Source: Phialocephala subalpina
Lineage: Eukaryota; Ascomycota; Leotiomycetes; Helotiales; Mollisiaceae
Assembly: GCA_900073065.1 (NCBI GenBank)
Contig: FJOG01000026.1
Location: 245,235-309,234, forward strand
Reading direction: 5' to 3'
DNA length: 64,000 nt
The notes beneath the pieces are model-generated. The model made no database searches. It was not told the origin of the DNA and saw only the letters and a program-made list of their open reading frames with translations. How positions within the stretch are numbered: position 1 is the stretch's first letter; the number at the start of each line of letters is the position of its first letter. The position numbers and the translations under genes are program-made. Shown here piece after piece: positions 42,712 to 53,509 of this stretch.

Positions 42712-44098
42712 TCAAACAAGTACAACTCTTGCACCCCTCTTCCTCGTCATATACTGTTGCAGAATCTCCACATCCCACGGCTTGCAAAGAGCCTCACGAA
42801 CGATCTCAAACCCCAGCCCATCATACATCTTCCTCGCAACATTCAACCCCTTAAACGTCGAAAGCTCACATTCCTCAAACTCCTTCTCATCGCAGAAATT
42901 CACTGCTTCTGTTAACAACTTCTTTCCCACCCCCTTTCCTCGGACACCATCGCCCACTATGAAAAACCTTAGGTGAGCCTTCTTGCTTCGAGCATTGTCT
43001 TTGTCGTTGACGAGGTTATCTTTGGGGTCGAGATCGATGTCTAAAGCGTTTGGTTCTTCGTCGCTGGAGCCTGATTTGGTGTTCAAACTCTCCCCATCAA
43101 TCCACACAACACCCACTATGTTCTCGTTTCCGTTTGCTGAAGTCTCAACCGCACACCAAACCTGATTCTTCACACCATCAAGTCTCCGCGCTAGATCGGC
43201 TAATAGACTAGCCAGTAGACTCTCAAACACGACGCCGAAGCCGAAGGGAGTATGGGGGCCGTAGTAAGACATTTGCATCTCGATTGTTCTTGCCGTGACG
43301 CCTGCTCTGTATCCAGGGACGATGGTGATTGATGTTTCTTTGTCTGGGATCGGGAAATGGGGTTGGGCGGAGAGCGAGGTTTCGGGAGGTGGGGTGAGCG
43401 CGGTGTCGAGGCGTTGAGAGCGGAGTGCTTTACCGTATGCGCGGATCCCATCGAGGATGGTGAGTGGGGAGGTGGTGGGTGGGAGTTTGGAGAGGGCGGT
43501 AGCTACTTGGTGGTCGCCGTAGACCTGTTTTGAATCTTGTCAACCTCTTGCTTCTAGAATGCTTTCGCCTCATGTCGAAGTCGGAACTTAGATGTTGAGT
43601 TGCGGGAACGCTCTTAGACTTCAGATATTGGTCATGAAAGAGATGAGATGATAGTAAAGGAACGAAGAACGAACATTAACCCCCTTAACAGTCTCCCTCC
43701 CCTTCTCACTCAACACCAACCTCTTCACTCTCCCATCTCCCATCCCCGCAGCACCGCCATCGAATTCTTCCTCGACCTCTCCTGCCTCGACGAGTTTCTT
43801 GACGGCTCTTGATACACCACTTTTGTCGAGGTTCAAGGGTCCGCAGAGCTCTGCGCTCATGATGCCTTCATTGTGGGAAATCTCGATGAGGGCGTGGACT
43901 GCTGATCTGTAATGTTTGTTAAAATGCGAAATGGATCAGTGTGGGAGTGGGAGAAGGGAGGACGAACGCGTTGTAGGAAGTTCCTGCGACAGTCGTGCTC
44001 ATGAATCCCCATTCTCGGACCAGTTGGCGGGAGTATTGTCGAAGTTCGGGGATGAGAGTCTCATCGACATCCATTTTGTCAAGAGATATGCTACCCAT
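42712..44098 (-). CDS. MarR-type HTH / GNAT acetyltransferase fusion
   Basis: The predicted protein is 389 residues. Exons: 44098-43968, 43906-43681, 43524-42712. Residues about 10-115 form a MarR-like winged helix (SAVHALIEISHNEGI, then LNLDKSGVSRAVKKLVEAGE, the recognition helix and wing). The C-terminal half is a GNAT domain with the acetyl-CoA pyrophosphate loop VRGKGVGKKLL (R/Q-x2-G-x-G/A), preceded by LRFFIVGDG. FKGLNVARKMYDGLGFEIV forms the last strand pair. The third intron boundary uses GTTAAT as donor, slightly unusual. Bacterial proteins with this fusion are known, so an ancient bacterial origin is possible, but introns show it is settled in the genome. Likely an N-acetyltransferase with a DNA- or protein-binding module. 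Confidence 0.8.
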
Positions 44099-44505
44099 TG
44101 CGAAAAGATTTCTTGTGGAGTTTGAACTTGTGCTGACAAGGTTTGGAGAGAGATGGAAGAAGGAAATGAAAAGCGAAGAGGAGAAACAGGGTGCATGGGG
44201 CAGGGAGGGGTAGTCAAGCGAGATATGGTTGCGCGCTGCAACCATATCTCCGACTCTTATCTTTTCCCTCTGCATGCGCCGAGATCGGATACGGAAAGAG
44301 AGTGGTTGACGAAGTGATGTGATAGGGTATGCAAGTACGCGACATTTGGGAAGTCGCATCTGCATAAATGGGATGGGTTGGTGTACACGAATTGGAAAGC
44401 ATGTCGCTTGACCGGAATAGTTTCAACTTGTCAACTAAAGGGCGCGGTAATAAAGAGAAAAGCACCCCTGACCCCTTCAGAATGGGTTTGGATCATCCAT
44501 TGAAC
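44099..44505. other. Intergenic
   Basis: Promoter of the MarR-GNAT gene and 3' flank of the ankyrin gene; no gene recognised. A near-palindrome GATATGGTTGCGCGCTGCAACCATATC lies at about 44221-44247, with arms of about 12 bp. Confidence 0.5.
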
Positions 44506-45119
44506 TTAAACAGAAGTAGCTTTCCCTCTTCCAGGCGCACTTTCGAACTTCGCTCTCCATTTGTCCTCTTGCTTGAACAGTACCACAGCTTCCAGCGCAC
44601 TTGGTTGTCCGTGATCTGGATCTGCACCCCCTTCTAGTAATGTCTGCAGCAAATTAGAATTCTATTCTCAAATGCAAGAAGGGAAAGCACCTCAACAACA
44701 GCATCTTCGCCCTTGAACACTGCGCCGGCGAGAGGTGATTGGCCCCTGTCATTGACTCGATTTGGATCCGCGCCATGTTCTATTAGGAGCTTGACCAGTG
44801 GTGCATGGCCATGGTACGCTGCTAGCATTATCTATTGTACATGTCAGATCTTCTATTCTCGGATGTGTTCCGGTATCAAGGCTTCCGTCAAGGCCGGTCA
44901 TAATGACACGACTTCCTCCATTAAAAGATGACTCGGAAAAGATCAAAGTGAACATACTAAACTGTCTCCCTTCTCATTCGTCATATTTGCAGGTAAACCC
45001 TTTGGTAACGCCTGCTCGAAAACATCAACCTGCCCCGAACGAGCAGCATCATACATTCGTGTTGCAAATGCAATGGCCTCGGGCGGGAGCGCTGAAGAGG
45101 TGCCGTTTGTGGCTGGCAT
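44506..45119 (-). CDS. Short ankyrin-repeat protein
   Basis: The predicted protein is 146 residues. Exons: 45119-44958, 44831-44691, 44643-44506. After about 20 residues the ankyrin solenoid begins: AARSGQVDVFEQALPKGLP, then NEKGDSLIMLAAYHGHAPLV, LLIEHGADPNRVNDRGQSPL, and AVFKGEDAVVETLLEGGADP. The C-terminus is basic (GRGKATS). Introns fall between repeats. The length matches a common single-domain fungal and plant ankyrin family that acts as a small adaptor. The start ATG 45119 was preferred; the frame extends upstream only from a non-ATG codon. Confidence 0.85.
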
Positions 45120-45370
45120 GTTTGGATTCGCTATATCTCTTGACTGGAACCTATTCAAATTTGATCAAATACTTTAGACTATGAAAGAAAAGAAGAAAAG
45201 AAGAGATTTATACCTTCGCAGTGGCGTTCAAGATGCATTGTAATCCATTTTGGCTGGACCCCCGGAGGGTAGCTGGTCCGTGCCACCCCAGCAAGCACTG
45301 CATCATCGCGCAGTATGTCTCGACCTCGGCAAATTCCTTTCCCCAGATTTCAACCTCACTTCAATTCAAT

Positions 45371-46543
45371 ATGAGAGGACTTCGACGCGTTATTGTACAA
45401 TGCTCAATCCCGCGGACGGCGAGGAGATTTTACTCCAGTGAGCCGCCATTGATCAAGGTGCTGGATGTGCAAGCACCGAATAGTGGGAGGATTCGGATTT
45501 TGAGCTTGGTATGTTTACCTTCCCTTTGCTCCTCAACATAGGAGCTTGAAATGGGCGCTGGCACATCTGCCAACACCTCAAACCCTCTACAACTACATCT
45601 ACAAGAGGACTCAGGCTAACAGGAACATCTAGGCACGACCAGCGGCCCGCAATGCCATCTCACGAGCGCTCCTCAACGAACTCCGCGCGAACATCAACTA
45701 CATAGCCGCGGAGTATGACAGCGAAGGCAATGAGCTCCCGCCGAAGAAGCTTTTTGGAGGTGCCTCAGTGGACGAAAGGGGTCCTACGAGAGCTGTTATT
45801 CTAGCTTCTGAGGTTGATTCATGTTTCTGTGCCGGTGCAGATCTGAAGGAAAGAGCGGGGTTCACGCCTGAGGAGTAAGTCAATTTCTACAATAACGGAC
45901 AACGATCTGGCTATGATTGATTTTGGAGGAAACTACGCTGATATACGGCATCAGCACAGCAGCCTTCCTCTCCAACCTCCGCAGCACATTCTCCAGCTTA
46001 GCCGCCCTCCCCATCCCAACCATAAGCGCCATCTCCTCTCTTGCCCTCGGCGGCGGTCTCGAATTAGCTCTCTGCACACACATGCGCGTCCTCTCCTCCA
46101 CCGCCATCGTCGGTCTCCCCGAAACCCGCCTCGGCATTCTCCCCGGCGCAGGCGGCACCTACCGACTCCCCGCTCTCATCGGCCTGGGACGAGCACGCGA
46201 CATGGTCCTCACAGGTCGCCGCGTCAGCGGCCCAGAAGCCTACTTCCTCGGTATCGCTGATCGACTTGTTGAAGTTTTACCTGAAGAAGGGAAAAGTGAA
46301 GAGGAAGGGAAAGCAGAGATGATGACAAGGGCGAGAGAGGAGGTTTTGAGGGAAGCTGTTAGGTTGGCGGGGGAGATTTGTGAAGGTGGACCGATTGCTA
46401 TTCGGAGTGCGTTACAGGCGGTCAATTATGCGAGGGAGGAGGTGGAGAATAAGATGTATGAGAGGGTTGTGGCGACGGAGGATAGGAATGAGGCGTTGGC
46501 GGCGTTTAGGGAGAAGAGGCGGCCTGTGTTTAAGGGAAGGTGA
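45371..46543 (+). CDS. Mitochondrial enoyl-CoA hydratase family protein (AUH/methylglutaconyl-CoA hydratase-like)
   Basis: The predicted protein is 322 residues. Exons: 45371-45508, 45633-45874, 45955-46543. The N-terminus MRGLRRVIVQCSIPRTARRF is Arg-rich with no acid, a mitochondrial presequence. The crotonase fold shows ARPAARNAISRALLNEL (CoA-binding start), the oxyanion-hole block FCAGADLKERAG, SLALGGGLELALCT (catalytic Glu) and VGLPETRLGILPGAGGTYRL (second catalytic Glu). GxxARDMVLTGRRVSGPEA follows. This pattern is closest to AUH-type hydratases of leucine breakdown, though other mitochondrial crotonases cannot be excluded. It is divergent from the ankyrin gene with about 250 bp between them. 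Confidence 0.88.
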
Positions 46544-47271
46544 TTAGGTACGTTGGAATTCTCCATGGGAGCTTGGTCGGATGACTCGACGCAACTCTAG
46601 TGCTCTAGAAAATGTTGCATATCGCTTGACCCAATCAGCATATTCGCCGACATACTCCAGAGGTTGGATTTGTTGCAGATCGCTCAGTCCAATCAGCTTT
46701 TCTATCTGGAGACTTAGTCTTTGTTGCATATCGCTTCGTCCAATCGCCCTCCTTACCTAAGATACTTGATCAGAGAGAAAAGGCGGTAGTGTGCCCAACA
46801 TAGAATAGTCTTGGATCTCGCGGCTTCTCTACACCAAGTTGTGCACCAACGTTACAGCGTACCAGTAGTTCGTGAGGCAACGAAAGTTCTATTTCTACAA
46901 TTCTGGCAACTTCAGCAGGTTTTCACAAAGACTCAATCTCACCGATCTTTTCCCTACAATGCACATTTGTACGTTTGATCGGCGTTTTTCTCCTATGACA
47001 GTCCTTCAAATTTCTGGACTTGTAATATGCTTTTGGATTCAATATTTGCACTACACGTTGATGACGGTATGACAGCTAAGCTACCACAGATCCTCAAACC
47101 ACGGCTCCCGATCACCTCAAGACAAAACCATCCAAACAGCTGGTCAATCAACTGTCCATCCCACCCGGAACATCAAGTCTCGTCGCCTACTTCTTTTCTT
47201 CCAAGTTTTTTCTTCTCAGACCACTCCAAAATCAAGATACATAGACGATCACCGAATCCCCAACCTCAAAC
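46544..47271. other. Intergenic with short imperfect repeats
   Basis: 3' flank of the hydratase and upstream region of the next locus. It contains three imperfect copies of TGTTGCATATCGCTTxxxCCAATC starting near 46613, 46671 and 46722 (spacing 58 and 51 bp). No gene recognised. Confidence 0.55.
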
Positions 47272-48783
47272 ATGGCCGGACAACAAAATTACGCATTAGG
47301 ATTATACCTCCAATTCCTCCGCGCTTAATAATTACCCCTGCACTACCTTGCGATGGGACCGTGCCCGGACGTAGCACGCGGATGCTATGAAGGGAAACGC
47401 AGCCATCTTGAACGAATGAAGGCTTACGAAACCATAGATTGGGATATATACAACGACTTTATCGATAGCTTGAAAGACAAAGATTGGATTGCGTTGGAAT
47501 GTTCAATATCGAAGACATATACAGCCGAAACCGAGGATAGTTTGTGGTCAAATTAAGTCTGCGTGGAAGGCGGGTGGGTTTCGGGACAAGGGACCGATTG
47601 AACTGAAGCACCCGTTTGAGGACGCTTGGGCGACAAAGAAAACCGGACCTAGCGAGGGTATAAATTTCGATTGGAAGGCATTGACCTTCGACCAATTATT
47701 CGGATTCGATGAAGAATCAATCCGAATAAGGCAAGAACTTGGTCATGTTCCAGAAGTCCTTCTCCCATATCGCCACGGCCAACATCCCCCGAAGGCAGAT
47801 CGGGAGGTCCGAAACTTCCTAAATGCCTACCACACCCTAAGTCCTTACCGCTCCAAAGGTAAAGATTTGGAAGGAGGTGAAGCCTGGAGCTGCGAGTTCA
47901 CACCAAAGCAAGAGACAAAATGTGCTGGTTAACGAGAAATGTCAGAAAGAGATGTTGCTGAAGTGGAAAAGGTTCAGAACGCGCTGGACTTCTTCTGGAG
48001 TGGGACTGAACATTTGAGTCTGCTTTATCGAAAACTTCTACCGGAGGGAGAGCTTCTTCTTACGCTCTCTGGCGTCCGTCCTTTTCCTCTGGCCGAGGAT
48101 GTCAAAGTTCAACCAGAAGCCACTGAGTCCTCAGCTGCGACTCCAACTGGAGCTGCAACCAAATGCGAGACAGCATGTTGGAACGCACCGTCACCTGCAA
48201 GCACCATGTATCCAGCCGCCATCTCACCGCGATCACCACAGCAGCCAATCACCACAAGATGGCTCTCTTGGTCCTAGGTCCCTATTTCAGCACCGTCAAG
48301 CCTAAAGGGGTCACAGAAGATATGTTTTGGAAAATCACTTGCGATATGAAACCAAACGGGCTCTCATGCAGCGGGCAGCTCCCATCGGAGCTTCACAGCA
48401 ACGTTGGCACAGTTAAGAATGCTCTTGGTTCTCTTTGGAAAGATCAGGAGTATTTGAAGTTGTATCACTCTTTGCCAGAAGGAGGGGTTGGGGTTACGCT
48501 CTGGCATCCTGAACAGACGAGAATATTACAGTGCGGTAGAAACGTTAACATTGGGATTGCGGTATGTATTGGGGTCTCGTTCATCTTGCTCTTCGTCCTC
48601 ATCCGAACCGTTGTCAGGCATCCTATGTCGATGAAAAGCATGGCAGATGACGAGGCCGACTCTAAGAGCGAAGTTGGAGATGAGACACAGAGCGAGACTA
48701 GTTCTGATCAGAGCGAGGAGATTGGTGGAGAGAGCCTTGATGATACGGATTTGACTCTGATAGATGAGAGTGATTTGGAGTAA
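47272..48783 (+). pseudogene. Decayed membrane protein with two internal homologous units
   Basis: ATG 47272 (MAGQQNYALGLYLQFLRA) runs into a double TAA at 47326-47331. The frame then continues through MGPCPDVARGCYEGK to about 47530, shifts by one, and runs with QIKSAWKAGGF... to a TAA at 47930. It continues beyond that to 48277, shifts again, and ends at 48783. Two segments are homologous to each other: VQNALDFFWSGTEHLSLLY...LPEGELLLTL (unit 1) and VKNALGSLWKDQEYLKLYHSLPEGGVGVTL (unit 2). In this alignment the TAA at 47930 sits where unit 2 has Gln (CAG-stop versus CSGQ), and the double TAA would be CAACAA after reversing C-to-T. The C-terminus has one membrane span (IGIAVCIGVSFILLFVLIR) and an acidic Ser-rich tail. 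No known domain. If introns explain the shifts, it could still be alive. Confidence 0.55.
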
Positions 48784-49267
48784 CCACGGGTCGCCTTCTG
48801 CCATATACCCTACTTGGCTGGGTCAGATAAAGTGTTGCGTCATGGTTCTCTGATGCAGCATTGAGAACTAGGCGAGAAAAGCCACGCTCAACACATTGAA
48901 CAGACATGAAGTGTAGATATTTCATTCATCTTTAATCTTTGCCTGCACCTCAACTCCTCAAGATTGTCTTAAAATAAATAGTCCGTTCTTTTTATAGTTC
49001 GTCCTAGCTCCCACCTCGAAGCCCTAGTGCGATTTTGACAGCTGCCAAAATCTGGTACCCGCATCCACCAAACCATCTTTGACCTAACCTCAACCAAAGA
49101 ACAACCTCACAAATACCCGTCATATCATCATGATCCGGGCTAGGCAGCATCGAAAGTTTGAAACGTGGTCACACACTTAAAATTCTCCGTCCTCGCACCT
49201 TGCATCTTCATCTTCATCTGTACACACACTTCGACAAATCTCGACACAAACACTCACAAACTTCAAG
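48784..49267. other. Intergenic
   Basis: Promoter region of the 1202-residue gene; C-rich leader with CACACA tracts just before the ATG. No gene recognised. Confidence 0.5.
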
Positions 49268-52200
49268 ATGGCAGACCTAGTCGTACCCCTTGTGGGCAGC
49301 GTCTCTGCCCTCTTAACTGCTGGAGCTTTACAGTACAGCTTCGCGGACAAATTCAAGACGAAGAAGCAACCGGCGGAGCAGGAACAACCAACAGAGCAGG
49401 AGCAAGCGACAGAGCCGAACCAACTGACGGAGCAGAAGTCACTTGATCCGATACCCTTTACCAGCTACTTTGGCGAGCTCCCTCGAGGAGAAATTGACCC
49501 AAATATGGCTTATACTTTCTACTATGGTGTTCCATCAATAGAGGAATTCTATGGCTCGCTTAGCGTCTTGAGCGAGGACAAGCGCTCGAGATATAAGCAA
49601 ATGACTGTTGACTTACTCCCATCCTCCGAAGGAGAAACTCCACGACAAACGGAGCGAATGAGCTTGGACGACTTCATTCAAAGGCATTCTCGAGGCGAAC
49701 TGGACAAGAGTCTGAGGCATGTCGTGAGACCCAACATCCCAAGTCCACCTTCAGTGAAAGAGGGAAATTCTGAATCTGAATCTGTCGAAAATACTCCAGC
49801 ATCCGAGAATAAGATCTCTGTCTCCGACAGCTCAGCCGAGGATGCTAAGCTTTCGTCGAAGGAAAACTCTTTTGATTGGAAGGATCTCATCCGCCAGCTG
49901 AAGGAAAGCCGCCACCAGCTAGAGGAAGACCTTCTCAACTTGCTAGAAGCAAAGGAGCCCAATGGTGCTTCCCAAGACTCGGTCCCTCCAACCGAGGAAG
50001 CAAATGAGGAGTTTGGTGGTATGAAGTTTTGGGATCCTACCCCGAAATATCAAGGCAGTTGGGCGATACCAGACACCTGGGCTGAGCATCCTACCCTCGA
50101 AGATTCAAATCCAGAATTGGCAGCCTTTTTCTACGTCCTCCGCTCTGCAAAGATCGTCAAACCCAATTTCGTGAGTCTTGAAGAATCTGCTCTTCACTGG
50201 AAGGATTTGGACGCAATTCATGATGGCTATAATACTCTCCCCGGCGAGGCCGTGGGCTATTGCAAGGAAATTCTTTCCAAAAGATACCATATTGAGATTC
50301 CGGAAATACCTTTCACTTCGACGTTTGAGACCACGAACGAAACGATTTCATCTCCTACAGCATCTCCTCAATCTGTGCCTCAATTCAACTCGTTCAAGTT
50401 CCTCCTGCCTGTTCTGCTGGTATATTTGCTGGCAGTCTTTTTCGCCCTCCGCATCAGCGGTCGGGTACTAAGGAAGCAAAAGGCCAGGAAGCAACAGAAG
50501 AAGAAGCAGCAACCCAAGACAGATGTTCAAGAAACCAAGACACATACCCCAGCCCCAAAGTCACCAAAGACGAGAGGTCAGCAAGTCTTCCACACTTTGA
50601 CAATTGTCAACGACTGGTGCGACAAGAAAGAAGATCAATTCTTCTGGGACAACGTCGAACCCATCATTCAGCGCTGCATCCTCAGGACCAGGGACCATGT
50701 CAAGGCTATCAAGACCAGATATGAGAACTCTTGCGACTGCATCGAGACCCTCTTCCGCGAGAAACGACTCAAGCGCAGCAGTGACGAGAAGTGCTGCGAC
50801 AGACTACCCATTGCCCAGGCTGAAATAGAAAGATGTATCAAGATCATGCATGCACAGACTGACGAATTGAAGCTAGCGACGGACGAAAAGCTTCAGGCTT
50901 ACATTAATCTATCGAACTGTCACAATGCCATGGCGAAGAGAGACATAGATGCAGAGCGAGTCAAGACGGAAGCACGCGAAAGCATTGCCCAGATACAGGA
51001 GCTCAACAAGACCATTGCCGAAAAGGACGAAGAAATGAAACGAGTCAAGGCCGAAGCACTTGTCGCCAACGAGAAAGCGACAAAGCTCAACGAAACCATG
51101 ATGCAAATCGCCAAGAAGATGAAAGTCATTCAAGATTCGAGAACTCCCAAGGTCCCTACCACCGAGGAGACCCAAAAGAAGATAGGGCCTCAGGACATGT
51201 TCGCTAAAATGGGGATCCCTGTAAGCCTTCCACCGAAGGAGCAGGTTATAAACCCCCGTATGCCTCGCGATCTCGTAAACGAGGCGGCGCTCGACCGTGC
51301 TTTCGAGAGCTGCCATGCCGGGAGAACACCCTCAAAGCCAATCAAGAAATCATACACATCCATCCATCAAAACATGATTGAGGTGTCCCGCATGCTTAAG
51401 ACCACCGAGTCCAGCAAAGAATATCTCACCAAGCCTATCGCCTCTTCCAAAGCCCCTTCGAAGTCGCAAGCTAGTGCAAACCCAAAAATACCGGTTCCCA
51501 CCGATCCAACTTTCCTCCAATGGCAAGAAGAATTCATCCTCGATGGTCAAGCCCGAAAAGCTGACGCCGAAGAGGCAGCTGAGGAAGAGAAAAAGAAATC
51601 CCTTATGCAGAGAGAGAGGGAAGCTCGCGATCGGGAGTTGAAGAAAGACTATGGGTCTTTTGGCCCGATCCATCGTGCTCCAGCTCCAGCGCTCGCCCCA
51701 GGCCTTAAAAGGAAGGCAACTCCACTGACCAAACTCTTGGTTGGAACAATAGAGAAAGATAGGGCGGTGGATCCGCAGGTATTTACTACGCGACTCCAGT
51801 ATCCTTCGAAACCTGCTTTGAAGAGAGCTGAGTTGGAGAAGAAGGCGGCTAAGGCAGCGGTCCAGGGCCTCAAGATAAATGAGCACCCGAGTGAAATGTC
51901 TGCGCCGAAGAACATTGCATCTGACGCCGAGCAAAATGTCCGTTACAAGGCGGGAGAAGAGGCCCTGAAGCAAGCCTCAAATGAAGCCGCTTACAACGCG
52001 AACGTCGAAGAAAAGCTGCGAAGGCTTACTGCTGGCTACCAGCGAAAGCTTGCCTTTAAGGAACTTTCCGCAGCTCTGGCTTCTCAACATCAAGCTGCAC
52101 AAGCTCCGACACCTATAACTGCCGCCAATCCGCAACAACATCGAATGCAGTTGAAGATGCCCCAGATATCCAACAGTGACAGTTCCTCCGCGCCGAAAAC

Positions 52201-52876
52201 AAGACGTGTCGTGGTTACCGAGAAGAAGATCATCAACGCTGCTAACGTAACAACTTCTTCCAGATCAGATTACCCTCTCGTTGCAAATTTTGCTCGCAAC
52301 AATGCACTACGAGACTATCACGTGCAAATGAATATTCTGGCAGAACAGCAAAGAAGAACAGAGATTTCGCGTGGCAAGCAAGCTGAGCCCGCTGCCGTAC
52401 AACCAAGTCCACCTAAGCAAGACTGCCAGGAGCCCACGATTCAGGACCAGCAGGAAATGAAAACAGTCACGACGGCGCTTTGCGGTCAAGACAGTGTGAA
52501 GCGGTATCACGAAGCCTGGGTGAGAAACTTGCAAAAAGCGCAGCAAAACCAACAAAGAGAGTTCGAGAAGCGCGAGAAGGAAGAGGAGGCGAAGGAGATA
52601 GCCTTTGAGGCCGCTGATGAGGATGCCGTCGTCGTCGTCGAGAAGGAAGAGGAGACTGCTTCCTATACTGTCTCTACTGAAATTGCTGGAGAGGAAGCCA
52701 TCGTCGTCGATAAAAAGGAAGGCGAATTGGAGGATCTACCTACCGAGAGTGCCGGAGAGGAAGAGATTGTCGTCGAGATTAAGGAACAGCAAGATAATGA
52801 TGTCTCTTCAATATCCTCTTCAGATGGATCTGACTGGGAAGAACTCGAGGCTCCGGATTCTTTTGATGATTTCTGA
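49268..52876 (+). CDS. Large intronless coiled-coil membrane protein, 1202 residues
   Basis: I do not recognise a family. The N-terminus has a short hydrophobic segment (residues about 4-24, VVPLVGSVSALLTAGAL). An EQEQPTEQEQATEPNQLTEQ low-complexity run follows. A clear membrane span lies near residue 380 (FKFLLPVLLVYLLAVFFALRI) followed by a Lys-rich stop-transfer (RKQKARKQQKKKQQPK). Residues about 500-640 are coiled coil. The rest is Ala/Glu/Lys-rich and charged, ending in an acidic tail with repeated EEAIVV/EEEIVVE segments. The topology suggests an organelle-anchored tether with a long cytosolic or lumenal coil; this is inference. One uninterrupted frame of 3.6 kb in an intron-rich region is notable. 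Confidence is high that it is a gene and low on role. Confidence 0.75.
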   Translation: MADLVVPLVGSVSALLTAGALQYSFADKFKTKKQPAEQEQPTEQEQATEPNQLTEQKSLDPIPFTSYFGELPRGEIDPNMAYTFYYGVPSIEEFYGSLSVLSEDKRSRYKQMTVDLLPSSEGETPRQTERMSLDDFIQRHSRGELDKSLRHVVRPNIPSPPSVKEGNSESESVENTPASENKISVSDSSAEDAKLSSKENSFDWKDLIRQLKESRHQLEEDLLNLLEAKEPNGASQDSVPPTEEANEEFGGMKFWDPTPKYQGSWAIPDTWAEHPTLEDSNPELAAFFYVLRSAKIVKPNFVSLEESALHWKDLDAIHDGYNTLPGEAVGYCKEILSKRYHIEIPEIPFTSTFETTNETISSPTASPQSVPQFNSFKFLLPVLLVYLLAVFFALRISGRVLRKQKARKQQKKKQQPKTDVQETKTHTPAPKSPKTRGQQVFHTLTIVNDWCDKKEDQFFWDNVEPIIQRCILRTRDHVKAIKTRYENSCDCIETLFREKRLKRSSDEKCCDRLPIAQAEIERCIKIMHAQTDELKLATDEKLQAYINLSNCHNAMAKRDIDAERVKTEARESIAQIQELNKTIAEKDEEMKRVKAEALVANEKATKLNETMMQIAKKMKVIQDSRTPKVPTTEETQKKIGPQDMFAKMGIPVSLPPKEQVINPRMPRDLVNEAALDRAFESCHAGRTPSKPIKKSYTSIHQNMIEVSRMLKTTESSKEYLTKPIASSKAPSKSQASANPKIPVPTDPTFLQWQEEFILDGQARKADAEEAAEEEKKKSLMQREREARDRELKKDYGSFGPIHRAPAPALAPGLKRKATPLTKLLVGTIEKDRAVDPQVFTTRLQYPSKPALKRAELEKKAAKAAVQGLKINEHPSEMSAPKNIASDAEQNVRYKAGEEALKQASNEAAYNANVEEKLRRLTAGYQRKLAFKELSAALASQHQAAQAPTPITAANPQQHRMQLKMPQISNSDSSSAPKTRRVVVTEKKIINAANVTTSSRSDYPLVANFARNNALRDYHVQMNILAEQQRRTEISRGKQAEPAAVQPSPPKQDCQEPTIQDQQEMKTVTTALCGQDSVKRYHEAWVRNLQKAQQNQQREFEKREKEEEAKEIAFEAADEDAVVVVEKEEETASYTVSTEIAGEEAIVVDKKEGELEDLPTESAGEEEIVVEIKEQQDNDVSSISSSDGSDWEELEAPDSFDDF

Positions 52877-53509
52877 CTGGAGGCGCAGAATCTGTTGTCT
52901 CGCGTTGGCTCTTGTACATATTCCATTGGCTGTAGTAATTTTCTTGTAAAGTATTTGTAGTTGTAGAAGAAATCAATAAAGTTTGAGGCTCAAACAAAAT
53001 AGAAAACTCAGATGGCGATCGGTTGCTTTCTTTCTCCATCCAAGAAAAGGGGCTTACACGTGACTCCGGACCTTCCTCCGAGACTCCTTTTTTTCAGGTC
53101 TGTGCGCTCACAGAATCGCATTCTCTGACGACATGGTATTTTCGATGGCCACCTTCTCTCTCGAATATTAACTCAACAACACAAATGCAATTATTCAAAA
53201 AAGAAAATATGGGAAGAAATGGGAAAAGGATCGGATTCTTACATAATAGATGAGATCTTCACATGCTCTTCTCGTTGGCTTCGAAGCTTGCTTGGTGGTA
53301 CCTCACCTTCATCATCGTGCGCCTCGCTTCCCCACAGTCATGACGTCGATCGTCAAAACACAAGCTCCTCAAACTTCATAAACCTCTTTTCCCCTCTCTT
53401 CTTCCTTTTCCATTCCAACCACCAAATACCATCAATCTCAACTACTTTCAAACCATTCAATCGACTCGATCCGCTCAATTAAACCTCAAATAGAAAACCA
53501 CAATTCAAA
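52877..53509. other. Intergenic
   Basis: 3' flank of the large gene and promoter of the LEA-like gene. The last 130 bases before 53510 are pyrimidine-rich (CTCTTCTTCC), as is common just upstream of highly expressed fungal genes. Confidence 0.5.

Noticed and set aside
46613..46750. CRISPR-like spacing of repeats
   Set aside because: Only three imperfect units, eukaryotic context, no cas genes.
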